A stretch of DNA of 64,000 nucleotides. It comes from Mesoplasma entomophilum (lineage in GTDB: Bacteria; Bacillota_I; Bacilli_A; Mycoplasmatales; Mycoplasmataceae). The stretch lies in assembly GCF_002804125.1 (NCBI RefSeq), contig NZ_CP024966.1, forward strand, positions 62,001 to 126,000. The letters run 5' to 3'. This document shows positions 18,160-29,077 of the stretch, piece after piece. Made by a program: the position numbers and the translations under genes. The notes below the pieces were generated by a model. It was given only the letters and a program-made list of their open reading frames with translations. It had not been told where the DNA came from and made no database searches. Within the stretch, counting starts at the first letter, position 1. The number at the start of each line of letters is the position of its first letter.

Positions 18160-19249
18160 TTTTTTAATACCAATTCAACAGAGATTTCAAAATGAATATA
18201 ACTTGGATAAAGTTTTAAAAAAATTAAATAATATTGAAAAAAACATACCAGTTATTAATGTAGTTGGTACAAATGGAAAAGGAAGTACTTCTTTTTTCTT
18301 ATCTAACGGGTTAAAAACAAAGTATAAGAAGGTTGGTTTATTCATTTCACCGGCTTTCTTATATCATAATGAAAGAATTCAAATTAATAATGAGCCAATA
18401 AGCGATGATGACTTAAAAAAATATGTTTTAAAAGCTGAAAAGTTCATTAAAGAATGTAAACTTACATTTTTTGAAACATGAACTCTCATAGCAATTATGT
18501 ATTTTAATGACAACAAAGTTGATATTGCAGTGATTGAAGCTGGAATTGGTGGTCTTAAAGATTCAACTAACTTATTTTCAAATCAGCTATTAACTTTATT
18601 AACCTCAGTTTCTTATGATCACACAGAAATATTAGGAGAAACAATTGAAGAAATAATTTATCAAAAAATTAATATTGCTAAACCAAGAACAACTTTAATA
18701 GTTAGTGAAGATAATTATAAATATAAAAAAATAATTGAAAGTAAATTAAATAAAGATATCACTGTTTTATACTCAAACAAATTAGAAGAGGAAACAATAA
18801 TATATCAAAAGGCTAACAAAGGTTTAGCAAAAAAAGCTTTAGAATTTTTAGGAATTAATAATTTTAACTGTTTAGATTTAAAACCAATGATTGGAAGATT
18901 TACTCAAGTAAACTATCATAATAGAAAAATAATAATTGATGGAGCTCATAATTTAGACGGCATCAATTCTTTGATCAGTAGTATTGAAAATAAAAATGAG
19001 TGAACTGTTTTATATGGATCAATTGAAGGAAAAGAACATAAAAAAATATTAGATTCCTTAGATGCTAACTTTAAAAGTGTTAATATTACAAATTTTGATT
19101 TTCACAAATCATGAGAAATAGATGACATTGATCATATAAATAAAATTAAAGACTGAAAACAGTTTATTGAAGAATCAGAAAATAATTTATTAATTTGTGG
19201 AAGTTTGTATTTTATTCCACAGGTTTATGATTATTTAACTAGTAAATAA
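18143..19249 (+). CDS. folC: folylpolyglutamate synthase family (Mur ligase fold)
   Basis: FolC adds glutamates to folates so they are retained and bind their enzymes better. It has 368 residues, slightly shorter than the bifunctional FolC/dihydrofolate synthase of other bacteria. The P-loop [11 protein letters not shown] is near residue 40, the family block [15 protein letters not shown] follows, then AVIEAGIGG and the C-terminal domain [11 protein letters not shown]. Several Trp codons are TGA. It overlaps the end of uvrA by 17 bases. A membrane protein resembling a folate ECF S component follows 16 bases later, so the pair likely imports and traps folate. Confidence 0.9.
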
Positions 19250-19265
19250 GAAAAGAGGTGGTTTC

Positions 19266-19940
19266 ATGCTATTTTGAATAACAAACTTAATAGCAGGCGT
19301 ACTAATCCTCTTAATGTTTTTTATTGGAATTGGAATAGATAAAATTTATGCTAAAAAATTCTCAGTAAAAAATATTACATTATTAGGTTTGATTGTTGCA
19401 TTAAGTATTATTCTTACAAATGTTGTAGGTTATTCTATGGTATTTGGTTTTAGAATTATGATAGGTAATTTTATGATATTTTTCGCAGGAATGATATTTG
19501 GTCCCCTTGGAGGAATTGTTGCTGGTTTTTGTTCAGACTTGGTTGGATCAATGATAAATATAAGTGGAACATTTCACTTAGGATTTATGTTTGCCAAAAT
19601 TTTTATTGGATTTTGTGGGTCATTGGTATTTTTGTTTAAAAAGAATAATTGATGATTTATTAAAATGGTATTCTTTTTAATTTTAAGTTTAGCAATAACA
19701 AGTTTTTTAATTACTCCAATTTGTTTAGTTGCAAGTGGTTACACTAGTTTAGCAGCAATAAACTTTGTAAAAAAGATAATTATTCTTCCTATAGAATTAA
19801 TGATATTTATTCCTAGCATTTATGCATGCCTAAAAATAACTAACATTTTGCTAAAAAGCGAAATTAGTCAACCTTCAAGACCTTGGTTTTTGAAAAGCGG
19901 TGAACTTAATTTTATATTGAAAAAAATAGTTAGATTATAA
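19266..19940 (+). CDS. ECF transporter S component, probably folate type (FolT-like)
   Basis: This 224-residue integral membrane protein has about six hydrophobic segments and the substrate-binding S-component look: a long first helix, then RIMIGNFMIFFAGMIFGPLGGIVAGFCSDLVG, the conserved 'P/G-rich loop plus D' block (near residues 70-100). S components bind a vitamin and work with a shared EcfA-EcfA'-EcfT module encoded elsewhere. Folate is proposed only from its place directly behind folC with an AGAGGTGG ribosome binding site. The ATG at 19266 is chosen; the second codon set includes a TGA Trp (MLFW). Confidence 0.8.
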
Positions 19941-20109
19941 TTTATAAAAAATGCCTTATATTATATGCTGAAAAAAGTCAGGTATATTTTACAAATTTGT
20001 ATTTGCATTTTGTATATTATTTTCTTTTTAAAACAAAATTTTCATATAGATACTTACTAATCTTTTATATTTTAACTGTGTTAAAATTGAATTATAGAAA
20101 GAGGTTAAA

Positions 20110-21714
20110 GTGAGTTTAAAGAAAATTTTTATAATTACCGTATCCGCCTTTACATTAGTAGGGTCAGGAGCTCTTGTTGCATATTCTAGTAAGAATAACT
20201 TAGATTATGTACAAGAAAATTTTAAAAATTTGAGAGAAGAAATGTTAAATGAATATAAAGCTGATTTTAAATATTCCAAAATTCTTGATAGAGAACTTAT
20301 TAATTATGGTTTTAAAGAAAATGGGAAAGCAAAAGTAAACAAAGAAACTGAATATTCTTTTTTAGGACAAGAAACAAGTAAATATATTAAAGTTTATGAT
20401 TACTGAGACGAAAAAGCGGGTTATTTTGGTGCACGAAGAGTTTATCTTTATGAAAAAGATAAAATTGAGAATATTATTTATAATTTTTTTGATAAAGAAT
20501 TAAATGACAGTTATTTTAAACAATATAACTACTATAATTTTGAGAATGAAACATCATTTGTTAATAAATATTTAAGTTTATCGTCAATTCATCCTACAAA
20601 TGAATTTGAAAATAAATTATCAAATTTGTATCTGAATAAAATTAGTTATGCAAATAATGAAGAATTAAATTATTTATCTGATTATGCTTACAATCAATAT
20701 GAAGGTGAAATTGCTAGTGAAAAAAACACTGACTATTTTGTACAAACAATAAATGGTTGGGATTTGGTTGGTGGTTTTATGGAAGCTTTTAAAATATATT
20801 TAGTAGCTTTTGTAATTGTTTCAATAATAACAGCAGCTATAGCTTCTTTAATTGCAACATCTGCGGGAACTGGAATGGTAGGTTTAATACCTTTAAAGGC
20901 TGCTATTGTAAAAGCTTTAACTTCTTCTGGAATTGTGGTTAGTGGAATTGAAACAAGCATTATAGCTTCTATAATAGCTATATTAATTAAATATCCTATA
21001 AGACAAAACTTTAATGCAAAATTAATCATTCAAATGATTCAAAACAAAGAAATTAATTCTATTTTAGAAAGTAATAAAAAGGCTCTTTTAGAGGGTTATG
21101 GTGAAGATGTTTGAAAAAAATATGAGGAATATTTTAAAAAAGGTTTTAACAATGGATTAGGCGGTAAGTTTGGTTCTTGATTTGGAAGCGTAAGTGTAAA
21201 AGACAGAGCGGTTCTTATATCTGATCAGACTAAAAATCCGCTATGGGATTTGAAAAGTGCTCCCTCTAATTCAACTGCTAAGTTTAGGGAGTGATTACCT
21301 TGAATGACTTATACAAAGAAAAAGAATTACGATCATTATTTTAACAGAACACAAAAACTTACTTTTTTTACAGCAACGTTAGCAACTAAATTTACATGAA
21401 CAGGAACATATTATGGCGATATTAATTCGCCTATGGCCAATAGTTATCAACTTGATAAATCAGGGAATTGATTAGAAAAAACTACTTTAAATTTAATGCC
21501 ATATTATCTAAAAAAAACTAAATCTACATCAAAGTCAATGTATATTTCTGAAAATCTAAAAAATACAAGATATTATGCAACCATGTATAAAGACAATAAG
21601 AATGACTTTAGTAGCTCACTTGATTATAAAACAAAAAATACACTTCAAAATTATCCAACATTGAATCAGTATAATAATTCTAAATTTGCCTCATTTGGTA
21701 TTATATTTAAATAA
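20110..21714 (+). CDS. unrecognised secreted or membrane-anchored protein with Gly/Ala-rich hydrophobic hairpin
   Basis: This 534-residue protein starts at GTG (RBS AGAGG, 5 bases). Residues 1-28 form a signal-peptide-like stretch (LKKIFIITVSAFTLVGSGALV) with no lipobox Cys. Residues ~175-215 are soluble and Tyr/Asn-rich. Residues ~220-300 are a long hydrophobic Ala/Ile/Gly/Ser-rich run of two or three membrane segments, and the remaining ~230 residues are soluble and polar. About ten Trp residues are TGA-encoded, with TGG at two sites. I do not recognise a family. The layout (signal peptide, soluble part, hydrophobic hairpin) recalls secreted pore formers, but that is only a suggestion. A small 4-helix membrane protein follows. 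Confidence 0.7.
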
Positions 21715-21785
21715 TTGAAATCATATTCGTTGCAAAATTGGAACATAATATTTGCATTTTTATTTAAGAAGAAAGGGGTTAAAAA

Positions 21786-22340
21786 ATGAATAAAGAAAGT
21801 TTTTTTCTGAAAAATATTAAAAGAATTTATATAATTTTTTGATTTGTTTTTGCTTTGCATGCAATAATTTTTTTAGTTCTTTTATCAATTGTTATAGTTA
21901 GTTTTTACTTAGAAAAAATTGACATAGTTGCTTTTTATATTTTAATTTTAGAGATTTCTTACATATGACTGTTCTTGCTATTAATTGGCATTTATTCATT
22001 TTGTAAAAGATTAGATGTAAATGATCACATTTTAAATAAAGAATTTATGGTTTTAGTACTTAATAAAAAAATATGGAAACAAAATTACATGGATTCCGCT
22101 AAACCAAGGCAATGATTAATTTTTAATTTTTTTACATTTATTTTTCCTGTTGCTTCTATTGTGGCAACTCTTGGAACGGGATTCCAATTATCTATTGATT
22201 TGATGTTGAGTATTATTTTTATATTACCGTTCTTAGTATTTTATTTATCAATGAAAATTGGGTTCTTAATATTTGGTACATCAATAAGAAAAAATGCTAG
22301 TCAAACTATTTTAAATGACGATTTAAAAACATTAATTTAA
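21786..22340 (+). CDS. small polytopic membrane protein, unknown function
   Basis: This 184-residue protein has four predicted membrane segments in two pairs (about residues 14-40, 45-70, 112-135 and 138-165) separated by a charged loop. AAGGGG precedes the ATG. It lies 71 bases after the unrecognised secreted protein and before a terminator, so the two probably form one transcript. The gene is only continuous if TGA is Trp. No family was recognised; a partner or self-protection role for the neighbour is speculation. Confidence 0.7.
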
Positions 22341-22386
22341 AATATAAGATTTTATAAATAACAGCCTTATATATTTTTGCTAAAAT

Positions 22387-22415
22387 AAGCCATTTCATAA
22401 TTGAAATGGTTTTTA
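22387..22415 (+). terminator. terminator before hprK
   Basis: An 8-bp stem GCCATTTC / GAAATGGT (22389-22396, 22403-22410) is followed by T5. It closes the unrecognised secreted/membrane pair. Confidence 0.8.
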
Positions 22416-22528
22416 TCTGTTTTTAAGTTTTTCTTTATAAAGTAAACTTTATTTTTATTGTAATTACTAATAATCATTTATAGAACAAATATAGTAAAAT
22501 TATAATAATAAAAAAGGAGCTGTATTTA

Positions 22529-23461
22529 ATGAGCAAATTAACTATTAAAGAACTAGTAAATAAATTTGATTTTGAAATTATTTCAGGGGCAAATAATATA
22601 AATAATGAAATTACAGTTTATGGTCTTAACCGTGCCGGCTTAGAATTAACAGGATATTTTAATGAACAAGAGGACAAAAAACATAAACGTGCTATTTTAA
22701 TGTCTTCAAAGGAAAATAATTATATGACACAATTTTCTGATCAGGAAGCTTTTGAAAAGTATACTAATTTATTAAAAATGGGTTCACCTGTAATTATCAT
22801 TACACAAAAATTTACGGATGAAAGATTAAATAAAATTGCTAGTGAATTAGATTTTCCCTTGTTAAGAATAAACTATCCATCAACTAGTGAATTAACTCAA
22901 AAAATATTAGATATTTACGATTTGTATTTTGCTCCAACAATTGAAGTTCACTCAACACTAATGAATATATTTGGGAAAGGTGTATTAATTTTTGGACAAT
23001 CAGGGATTGGTAAATCTGAAGTTTCATTGGAATTAATGAAGAAAAACCACCTGTTTGTTGGGGATGACAGAATTGTTATTTCAAATAGAAATAGTGAATT
23101 ATTTGGTAAATCACATGCACTTTTACAAAACTTAATTGAAGTTAGAGGAATTGGTATTATTGATATTTCTAAAGTTCAAGGTCAGCAATTAATAATGCCG
23201 GAAACGAAAATACATATGGGAATTGAATTATTTAAATTCCAAGAAGGTGGAATTGATAATACTGACAGGCTAGGTAATGAATGAACACAAAAAGATTTCT
23301 TAGGATTAAAAATACCATACTTAAGAGTTCCAGTTAGTGCTGGACGTAACCTAGCAAATATTATTGAAGCAGCAGTTGGTCAACTAAAAGTTAACGAAAG
23401 TACTGATGCTCAAGATATTATTGAATTATTAGCAAAGAGAAATAGTGAATTAACAGAATAG
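22529..23461 (+). CDS. hprK: HPr kinase/phosphorylase
   Basis: HprK phosphorylates and dephosphorylates Ser-46 of HPr, linking sugar uptake by the PTS to glycolytic state. It has 310 residues. The C-terminal kinase domain has Walker A GQSGIGKSE near residue 155 and the HprK signature EVRGIGIIDIS near residue 205. The N-terminal domain is the usual MurF-like fold. A TGA Trp follows at 23282. It heads a five-gene operon hprK-lgt-trxB-lgt-whiA, in the same order as in many Gram-positive bacteria (with extra lgt copies). The RBS is AAGGAG. Confidence 0.95.
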
Positions 23462-23468
23462 AGGAAAA

Positions 23469-25079
23469 ATGTGAAGCACATATGATGATTACTATAAATG
23501 ATTATTAAGTCAAAATACTACACCTGGAGACATGCGTCTTCTTTTTGGTTTAGTACCTGCTTATCCAGTATTTATGTTTTTGGGTATATGTTTAGTAATT
23601 TTAGTAACAGCGATTCAAATGAATAGAAGAAAAGTACCTCTTAGAGAATTAGAAATAGGCATTTTAATAATAGTGCCAATAGGAATTATTGGTGGTACTT
23701 TTTTTGGAAAAGTATTCTTGCCAAACTATCAAAGTTGATCAAATTTTTATAAAGTATTTTTCTTCTGACAACCAGGTATGTCATTTTTTGGAGCTCTTTT
23801 ATTAGGCTCTGCTGCAGGTTTTGGTTGATTTTATAAAAGAAGTAAAGTAACTCAAATTTCAATGTGGGTTTATTTGGATTTAATTTTAGTAAATATTTTA
23901 TTGGGTCATGCTCTTGGTAGATGAGGTAATTTATATAATCAAGAAATATTAGGGAATCCAGTTAGTTATGAAAGCATTTCGTGAATGCCTAATTTTATTA
24001 AACATAGATTATTTTATTTTCCAAATCTTATGTATTATGAAAATTCTCTTGAACCTGGAAGACATATTTATGATGACCCCTTATGATTTAAAAGTATTTA
24101 TTCTAATGGAATTTTAAACTTAAGTATTACTAATAATTGAAAACACATCGAAACAGGCGAAACATTAACAGAACTTTTGACAAATAAGAGTTTATTTCAG
24201 TACAGATCTCCGTTATTTTTAATTGAAGGACTAGGGAATATTATTTTATGATTACTTATAACTTTTGGCGTAAGGAATATTAACAGATTTTCAAACAAAA
24301 AAAACAATCCTTGAAGTTTACAGCCAGAAGCATATCCAAGTTTTTGAAACCCAAAGTTTAAATCTATATCTGAAAAAAAACTGATAGACTGATATACATT
24401 AGCTCCTGTAAAATATAGAAAAGTTAAAATAACAAATGAAGATGGTGAATCTTATGAGCTAACTATGAGTTTAAGAAGTGTTTGAAATAAAGCATATTAC
24501 TGAGTTGAGCCTGATTATGAATCTAACAAGAAATTATTTTCTCAAATAGAAGAGTGAAGAAGTGACTTGTACAATGCTACTTTAAAATACCAAAGCGATA
24601 AAAAGCAATTTAAAATAAAATTAGAAAAAATGAAAAATGAATTTAATAAAAAATATAAATTCACAAAAAGTAATTTACAAGAAGAATTAAAAACGCAGTA
24701 TAAAAATAACGTCACTTTAGAAAAACAAAAAATGAAAGAAAAACAAATAGAATTTAATAATAAATTTTCATTTGGTCAAAGGTATTTAGGCGTTAATCCA
24801 TATGGAAAAGAACTTGAAAAAGCAAATAACCCAAATGGTTTTATTGTCACAAGATGTGGAGTTTCTGCTGGTTCATATATATTAGGTTATGGTATACTTA
24901 GAACAATATTAGAAACTCAAAGACAAGCAACAGAATATATGATTCCAAATCATGTAGTTGTTAACTTCTTAGTCTTGAGTTTGATAATACTTACAGGAAT
25001 ATTTATAATTGTTATGACACAATTTGTTATTCCATATAAATGAAGGGAAATTGGGTGGTTATATGAAAAAACATACTAA
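23469..25079 (+). CDS. lgt: prolipoprotein diacylglyceryl transferase homologue, degenerate copy with coiled-coil insertion
   Basis: Lgt attaches diacylglycerol to the lipobox Cys of prolipoproteins. This 536-residue copy is almost twice the usual ~280. It keeps HALGRWGNLYNQE (the Lgt signature) near residue 150 and an [18 protein letters not shown]-terminal block. The extra length is a hydrophilic Lys/Glu/Gln coiled-coil-like insertion (about residues 285-440) before the last helices. At the position of the conserved His of the HGG motif (E. coli His103) it has Phe107 (MSFFGALL), so catalysis is doubtful. ATG is followed at once by TGA Trp. Its 3' end overlaps trxB by 17 bases. Confidence 0.85.
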
Positions 25080-25998
25080 TGAAAACTTAAAGGACATTTT
25101 AATTATTGGTGGTGGCCCAGCCGGTTTAACTGCTGGAGTTTATGCTGCTAGAGCTGGAATGAAAACTATCATTTTAGAAAAAGAAGCGCCTGGTGGAAAA
25201 ATGGTTAAAACCGATACGATTGAAAACTATCCTGGCTTTGATAGTATCAAGGGACCAGATTTAGCACTAAAAATGTATATGCAAGTAATTAATCTTGGAG
25301 CTGAATTTGTTTATGATGAAGTTATTAAAATTGAAAAAAATGAAGAAACATTTACAGTAACTACTAGAAATGGTCAAACAATTGAATCTCTGAGTGTGAT
25401 TGTTGCAACTGGTACATTAGAGAATAAATTAGGAATACCTGGTGAAGATCAACTTTATGGAAAAGGTGTCAGTTATTGTGCTGTTTGTGATGGAGCCTTT
25501 CATAAAGGGAATCCAGTAGCAATTGTTGGTGGAGGATATTCAGCAGTTGAAGAAGGAATTTATTTAAGTAAATTTGTAAGTAAATTATATGTTGTTGTAA
25601 GAAAAGATCACTTTAGAGTAGACTCTGTGACTTTATCTAAATTGGAACAACTGGAAAATGTTGAATTTATAATGAACTCTGTTGTTAAAAAAGTTAATGG
25701 GAACGATAAAGTAGAATCAGTTGAAATTGAAAATGTTATTTCTAAAGAAGTTAAAACTGTTCCTGTAACTGGCTTATTCCCTTATATTGGAGCAACTCCA
25801 GTAACTCAATTTTTAGAAAATCTTAATTTAAATAAAAGCGAGGGCTATTTAACTGGAGATGCTAAATTAAAATCTAATGTTAAAGGTTTATTCATAGCTG
25901 GTGATGTTAGAGAGGTTCCATTGAGACAAATTGCTATCGCAGCTGGTGATGGAGCTTTAGCTGGGCAAATGGCTGTTAACTACGTACAAGAATTATAA
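25063..25998 (+). CDS. trxB: thioredoxin reductase
   Basis: TrxB reduces thioredoxin with NADPH via FAD and a redox-active disulfide. It has 311 residues. The FAD-binding [17 protein letters not shown] is near residue 14, the active site CAVCDGAF near residue 140, the NADPH fold [11 protein letters not shown] follows, and [10 protein letters not shown] near the end closes the FAD site. The start at 25063 lies within the end of lgt, with GGGTGG as ribosome binding site; a longer upstream frame at 25024 lacks one. It is part of the hprK-whiA operon. Confidence 0.96.
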   Translation: MKKHTNENLKDILIIGGGPAGLTAGVYAARAGMKTIILEKEAPGGKMVKTDTIENYPGFDSIKGPDLALKMYMQVINLGAEFVYDEVIKIEKNEETFTVTTRNGQTIESLSVIVATGTLENKLGIPGEDQLYGKGVSYCAVCDGAFHKGNPVAIVGGGYSAVEEGIYLSKFVSKLYVVVRKDHFRVDSVTLSKLEQLENVEFIMNSVVKKVNGNDKVESVEIENVISKEVKTVPVTGLFPYIGATPVTQFLENLNLNKSEGYLTGDAKLKSNVKGLFIAGDVREVPLRQIAIAAGDGALAGQMAVNYVQEL

Positions 25999-26025
25999 TT
26001 AATAAATAAGAGAGGCGGATGCAAT

Positions 26026-27444
26026 ATGGATATTAAAAAGGATAAGTTTAATAAAATTGCTTTTGATTTTAAGAGAGATAAAATAAAATGAATTTCAATA
26101 GGTTTATGAGCATCATTATTCATTGCTGTAATAGTTTTATTTTCTGTTTTTTGAACAACAAAAAATGTAATTTGAACTCAGGAAGATAGTTTTTCAAATT
26201 CTACAACCGGTCTTGCGGAAGACCAAATAAGTTATGGTGGCATAGCAAAATCATATGGTGGAATAGCGATCTACCCAATGGCAATGACAATTGGTATGTT
26301 AGTTGCAATTTTATTTAGTTTGTATAAGTTTTGGAAAAAAGGACTTGATGTAATTCATCTTTCTATAGGTATAGCTATATGTATTCCTATATCTTTAATG
26401 GGTGCAAGTTTCTTTGGTAAATTAAATGCGCAATCTCCCGGAGTCAATGCTGGAGGCGTTGGATTTTGAGGACTTTTTGCATTTTGAGAGCCAGGCATGG
26501 CAATTCACGGAGGAGTATATGGAGGATTGTTAGCAGGAATTATCCTTTTCTATTTCGTTGGCAGAAAAACAAAAACATCTATGTTAGTTTATGCAGATGC
26601 GATTGTACCTAATATACTTTTAGGTCAAGCTATAGGTAGATGAGGTAATTTCTTTAATCATGAAGTTATGGGTGCACCAGTAGCTGTTACATATCATGGT
26701 GGAGGATGAAATTTAGGGTCCAACGGAGTTGATTGAACTAATGTTCATGATTACTATAGTTGACTGCCAAAATGAATAGGCAGAAATTTAATGGTTAGGG
26801 CGGATTCTTCTCAAACCATTAACGGTATTACATTTAACAAAGGCGACTTAGTTCAATTATCACCAATTTTCCTTTATGAGTCATTGAGTTTATTAGCTGC
26901 ATGATTAATAATAACTTTCATTATTCCTAATATAACTAAATGAATAAGCAAAAAACCTTGAAAAGTTGAATCTGGAAAATATAACTATAAATTATCATTT
27001 TCAATAAAACAATGATTTATGCCTTGAATAAAATCAACTGATGAAGTTCAATCATCAAGAGATATATGAAATTTAGCGTACTTTAGAAATATTGATGAAA
27101 AAGCAAAAGAACAATATTTAATAAGTTTGGAATTGGATAGAAAAAAATATTTAAAACCAAAAGAGATTAATAAAGCTAATAAATTGAATGATTATATTTC
27201 AACTAAAGCTGGAGTTGAATGTTTTGCATATTTCTTCGCATGAAATTTTGTAAGATTTTTCTTAGAATTAAGTAGACCAGATGACCATTTATTTGTTATG
27301 TATGATAAACCGTTATCCTTATCATTGATTCTTATATCTGCTTTTATTGGTTTAATTGGAATGGTTGCTTCGCAGTATTGATTACCAAGTTTAATTAGAA
27401 AAAACGGCTATTTATACGAGAAAGAATATTTTTCATTAAATTAA
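26026..27444 (+). CDS. lgt: prolipoprotein diacylglyceryl transferase, intact catalytic motif
   Basis: This second Lgt is 472 residues with about seven membrane segments. It keeps the catalytic His (EPGMAIHGGVYGG, His161), the Lgt signature QAIGRWGNFFNHE near residue 205, and the terminal block AWNFVRFFLELSRPDD. It also has a long N-terminal extension of ~90 residues and a cytoplasmic insertion (about residues 310-385). It is the better candidate for the working enzyme that lipidates the lipoproteins at 47139 and 61129. More than 20 Trp codons are TGA. The RBS is AGAGGCGG. Confidence 0.92.
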
Positions 27445-27464
27445 AATAAGGAAGGAGTGAAATT

Positions 27465-28418
27465 ATGTCATTTGCACTAGCGGTTAAAGAAGAAGTAATT
27501 TCACACACTTTTGATGATGAATTAGGAAAAGCTTTTTTAGCAGGATTTATTAAATATAATGGTGACTTGATTTGAAATTCAGGTAATGAAAAATTGAAGT
27601 TAACATCAATTAGTAATAAAATTGCTAGAAGTATATTTGGTCTTTGCAAAAAAATGTTTGATGGTCATATTGAAATTTCAGTTTCTCAAACACAAACTTT
27701 AAAACAAAATAAAACATTTCAAATAACCCTAATAGGCAAAATTTCGAAGTTTTTAAAATTATTAAATATTTGAGACGAAAATGGAATAAAGGTTATTGAG
27801 TTTAAACCTTTAAAACAACAAAATAATAAAGAAGAATTAACTAAGTTAAAACGTGCTTATATGGCTGGTGTATTTGTTGCAGTAGGTTCTGTTAATTCAC
27901 CAGAAACAACTAATTATCATTTAGAATTGCAATTTAAAGATGAAGAGTCAGCAACTTACGTTATTGAGTTAATGAACAAGTATGGTTTTGATTTTAAAAT
28001 TTTAAAAAGAAATGAAAAGTTATTTATATGTTATATTAAGAAAGCTATAATGGTTTCTGACTTTTTAAAATTTATTGATGCTTATCAAGCTGTCATGAAT
28101 TTTGAGAATGAAAGAATTATGAGGGATGTTTCAAACAATGTAAATAGAGTTAATAATATTGATATTTCTAATGAAAAGAAAACTCTATCTGCGGGACTAA
28201 AACAAATAGATCAAATAAGTAAAATTCAAGCAAACTTGGCAACAAAAAGACTTTCTGAAAAAGCTGCTTATCTTTGTGATCTTAGAATTCAAAATCCAAA
28301 TGCATCTTATGCTGAGTTAACTGAATTAATGAATGAAAACGGCTACGAAATAACAAAATCAGGAGTAAGCAATTTATTTAAGATAATTGAAAAATTAAGT
28401 TTAGAATTTAAAGTTTAA
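27465..28418 (+). CDS. whiA: WhiA-family DNA-binding protein
   Basis: WhiA combines an N-terminal LAGLIDADG homing-endonuclease-like fold (without nuclease activity) with a C-terminal helix-turn-helix; in sporulating Actinobacteria it is a transcription factor and in Firmicutes it affects division and chromosome segregation. It has 317 residues. The N-terminal FAGFIKYNG-like repeats and the C-terminal HTH (NPNASYAELTELMNENGYEITKSGVSN) are visible. Position after the second lgt and trxB resembles the yvcJ-yvcK-whiA/hprK clusters of other Firmicutes. The role in Mollicutes is not settled. Confidence 0.88.
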
Positions 28419-28476
28419 TATTGGACAAAACCACTTTTTTAATGTTTAATTGAGATAGGGAAAAGGTGGCAAGAAG

Positions 28477-28713
28477 ATGAAAAAATATGAAAACGAAAAT
28501 GCACTACTTTTAATAGTAGCTGCAAATTTAAAAAAAATCAGACAAGCTAAGAAGCTAAGTCAAGAGGAACTTGGTTTTAGATGTGGTATTTCAAAAAATT
28601 ATATTTCTGATTTTGAAAGAGGAAGAAGAAATATAACTATTAAAGTTTTTCAAAAAATAGTTGAAGGATTAGAAATACAACCTGAAGAGCTATTAAAAAC
28701 CCACTCTAAATAG
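28477..28713 (+). CDS. small XRE-family helix-turn-helix regulator
   Basis: This 78-residue protein is a single cI/Cro-type (XRE) HTH domain and little else: helix 2-3 sequence SQEELGFRCGISKNYISDFERGRR is typical. It has no effector domain. AGGTGG precedes ATG, and the terminator overlaps the stop codon. Its targets are unknown; in Firmicutes such mini-regulators often control a neighbouring operon or plasmid/phage genes, but no mobile element is seen here. Confidence 0.9.
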   Translation: MKKYENENALLLIVAANLKKIRQAKKLSQEELGFRCGISKNYISDFERGRRNITIKVFQKIVEGLEIQPEELLKTHSK

Positions 28714-28722
28714 TGGGTTTTA
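28696..28722 (+). terminator. terminator overlapping the XRE gene stop
   Basis: AAAACCCACT / AGTGGGTTTT (arms 28696-28705, 28712-28721) form a 10-bp perfect stem with the stop codon in the loop/right arm. Confidence 0.9.
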
Positions 28723-28786
28723 TATAGTATTGAAATATAAAATGTAGTATTATTAAATATAATAAAAACAAAAAGGAGATAATTTT

Positions 28787-29053
28787 ATGAATTCATCAAC
28801 AGCACAAATAATTATTTTAGTTATAGAGATTGTAGCAATGGTAGTATCAATAATTATGATTTTAATTGGTATTTTTCAAAATAAAAATTCTCAAAGTGGA
28901 TTAAGTGCATTAAATGGTGGTAATGACGAATTATTTTCAAATTCAAAAGAACGTGGATTAGATAAAACCTTGTCTACTTGAATGATGACATTGGGTATTA
29001 TATTTTTTGTAGTAGCATTAGCTGCATGTATATTAACAAACATGTATCTATAA
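28787..29053 (+). CDS. secG: preprotein translocase subunit SecG
   Basis: SecG is the small two-helix partner of SecYE. It has 88 residues with hydrophobic segments at about 8-30 and 65-85, and the typical middle: QNKNSQSGLSALNGG followed by a charged RGLDKTLS turn and a TGA Trp. The length is right and an AAGGAG leads into ATG. No secY is in the window. Confidence 0.9.
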
Positions 29054-29077
29054 TTAACCTTTTTAGAAGGAGTTAAA

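Noticed and set aside
19941-20109. Small gene or RNA between the ECF S component and the unknown secreted protein
   Set aside because: The stretch is AT-rich, has no open frame with a start and SD, and only a weak imperfect hairpin near 19949-19990.
25024-25062. Longer N terminus of thioredoxin reductase
   Set aside because: The upstream frame lies inside lgt and has no ribosome binding site; the ATG at 25063 is preceded by GGGTGG and gives the normal protein length.
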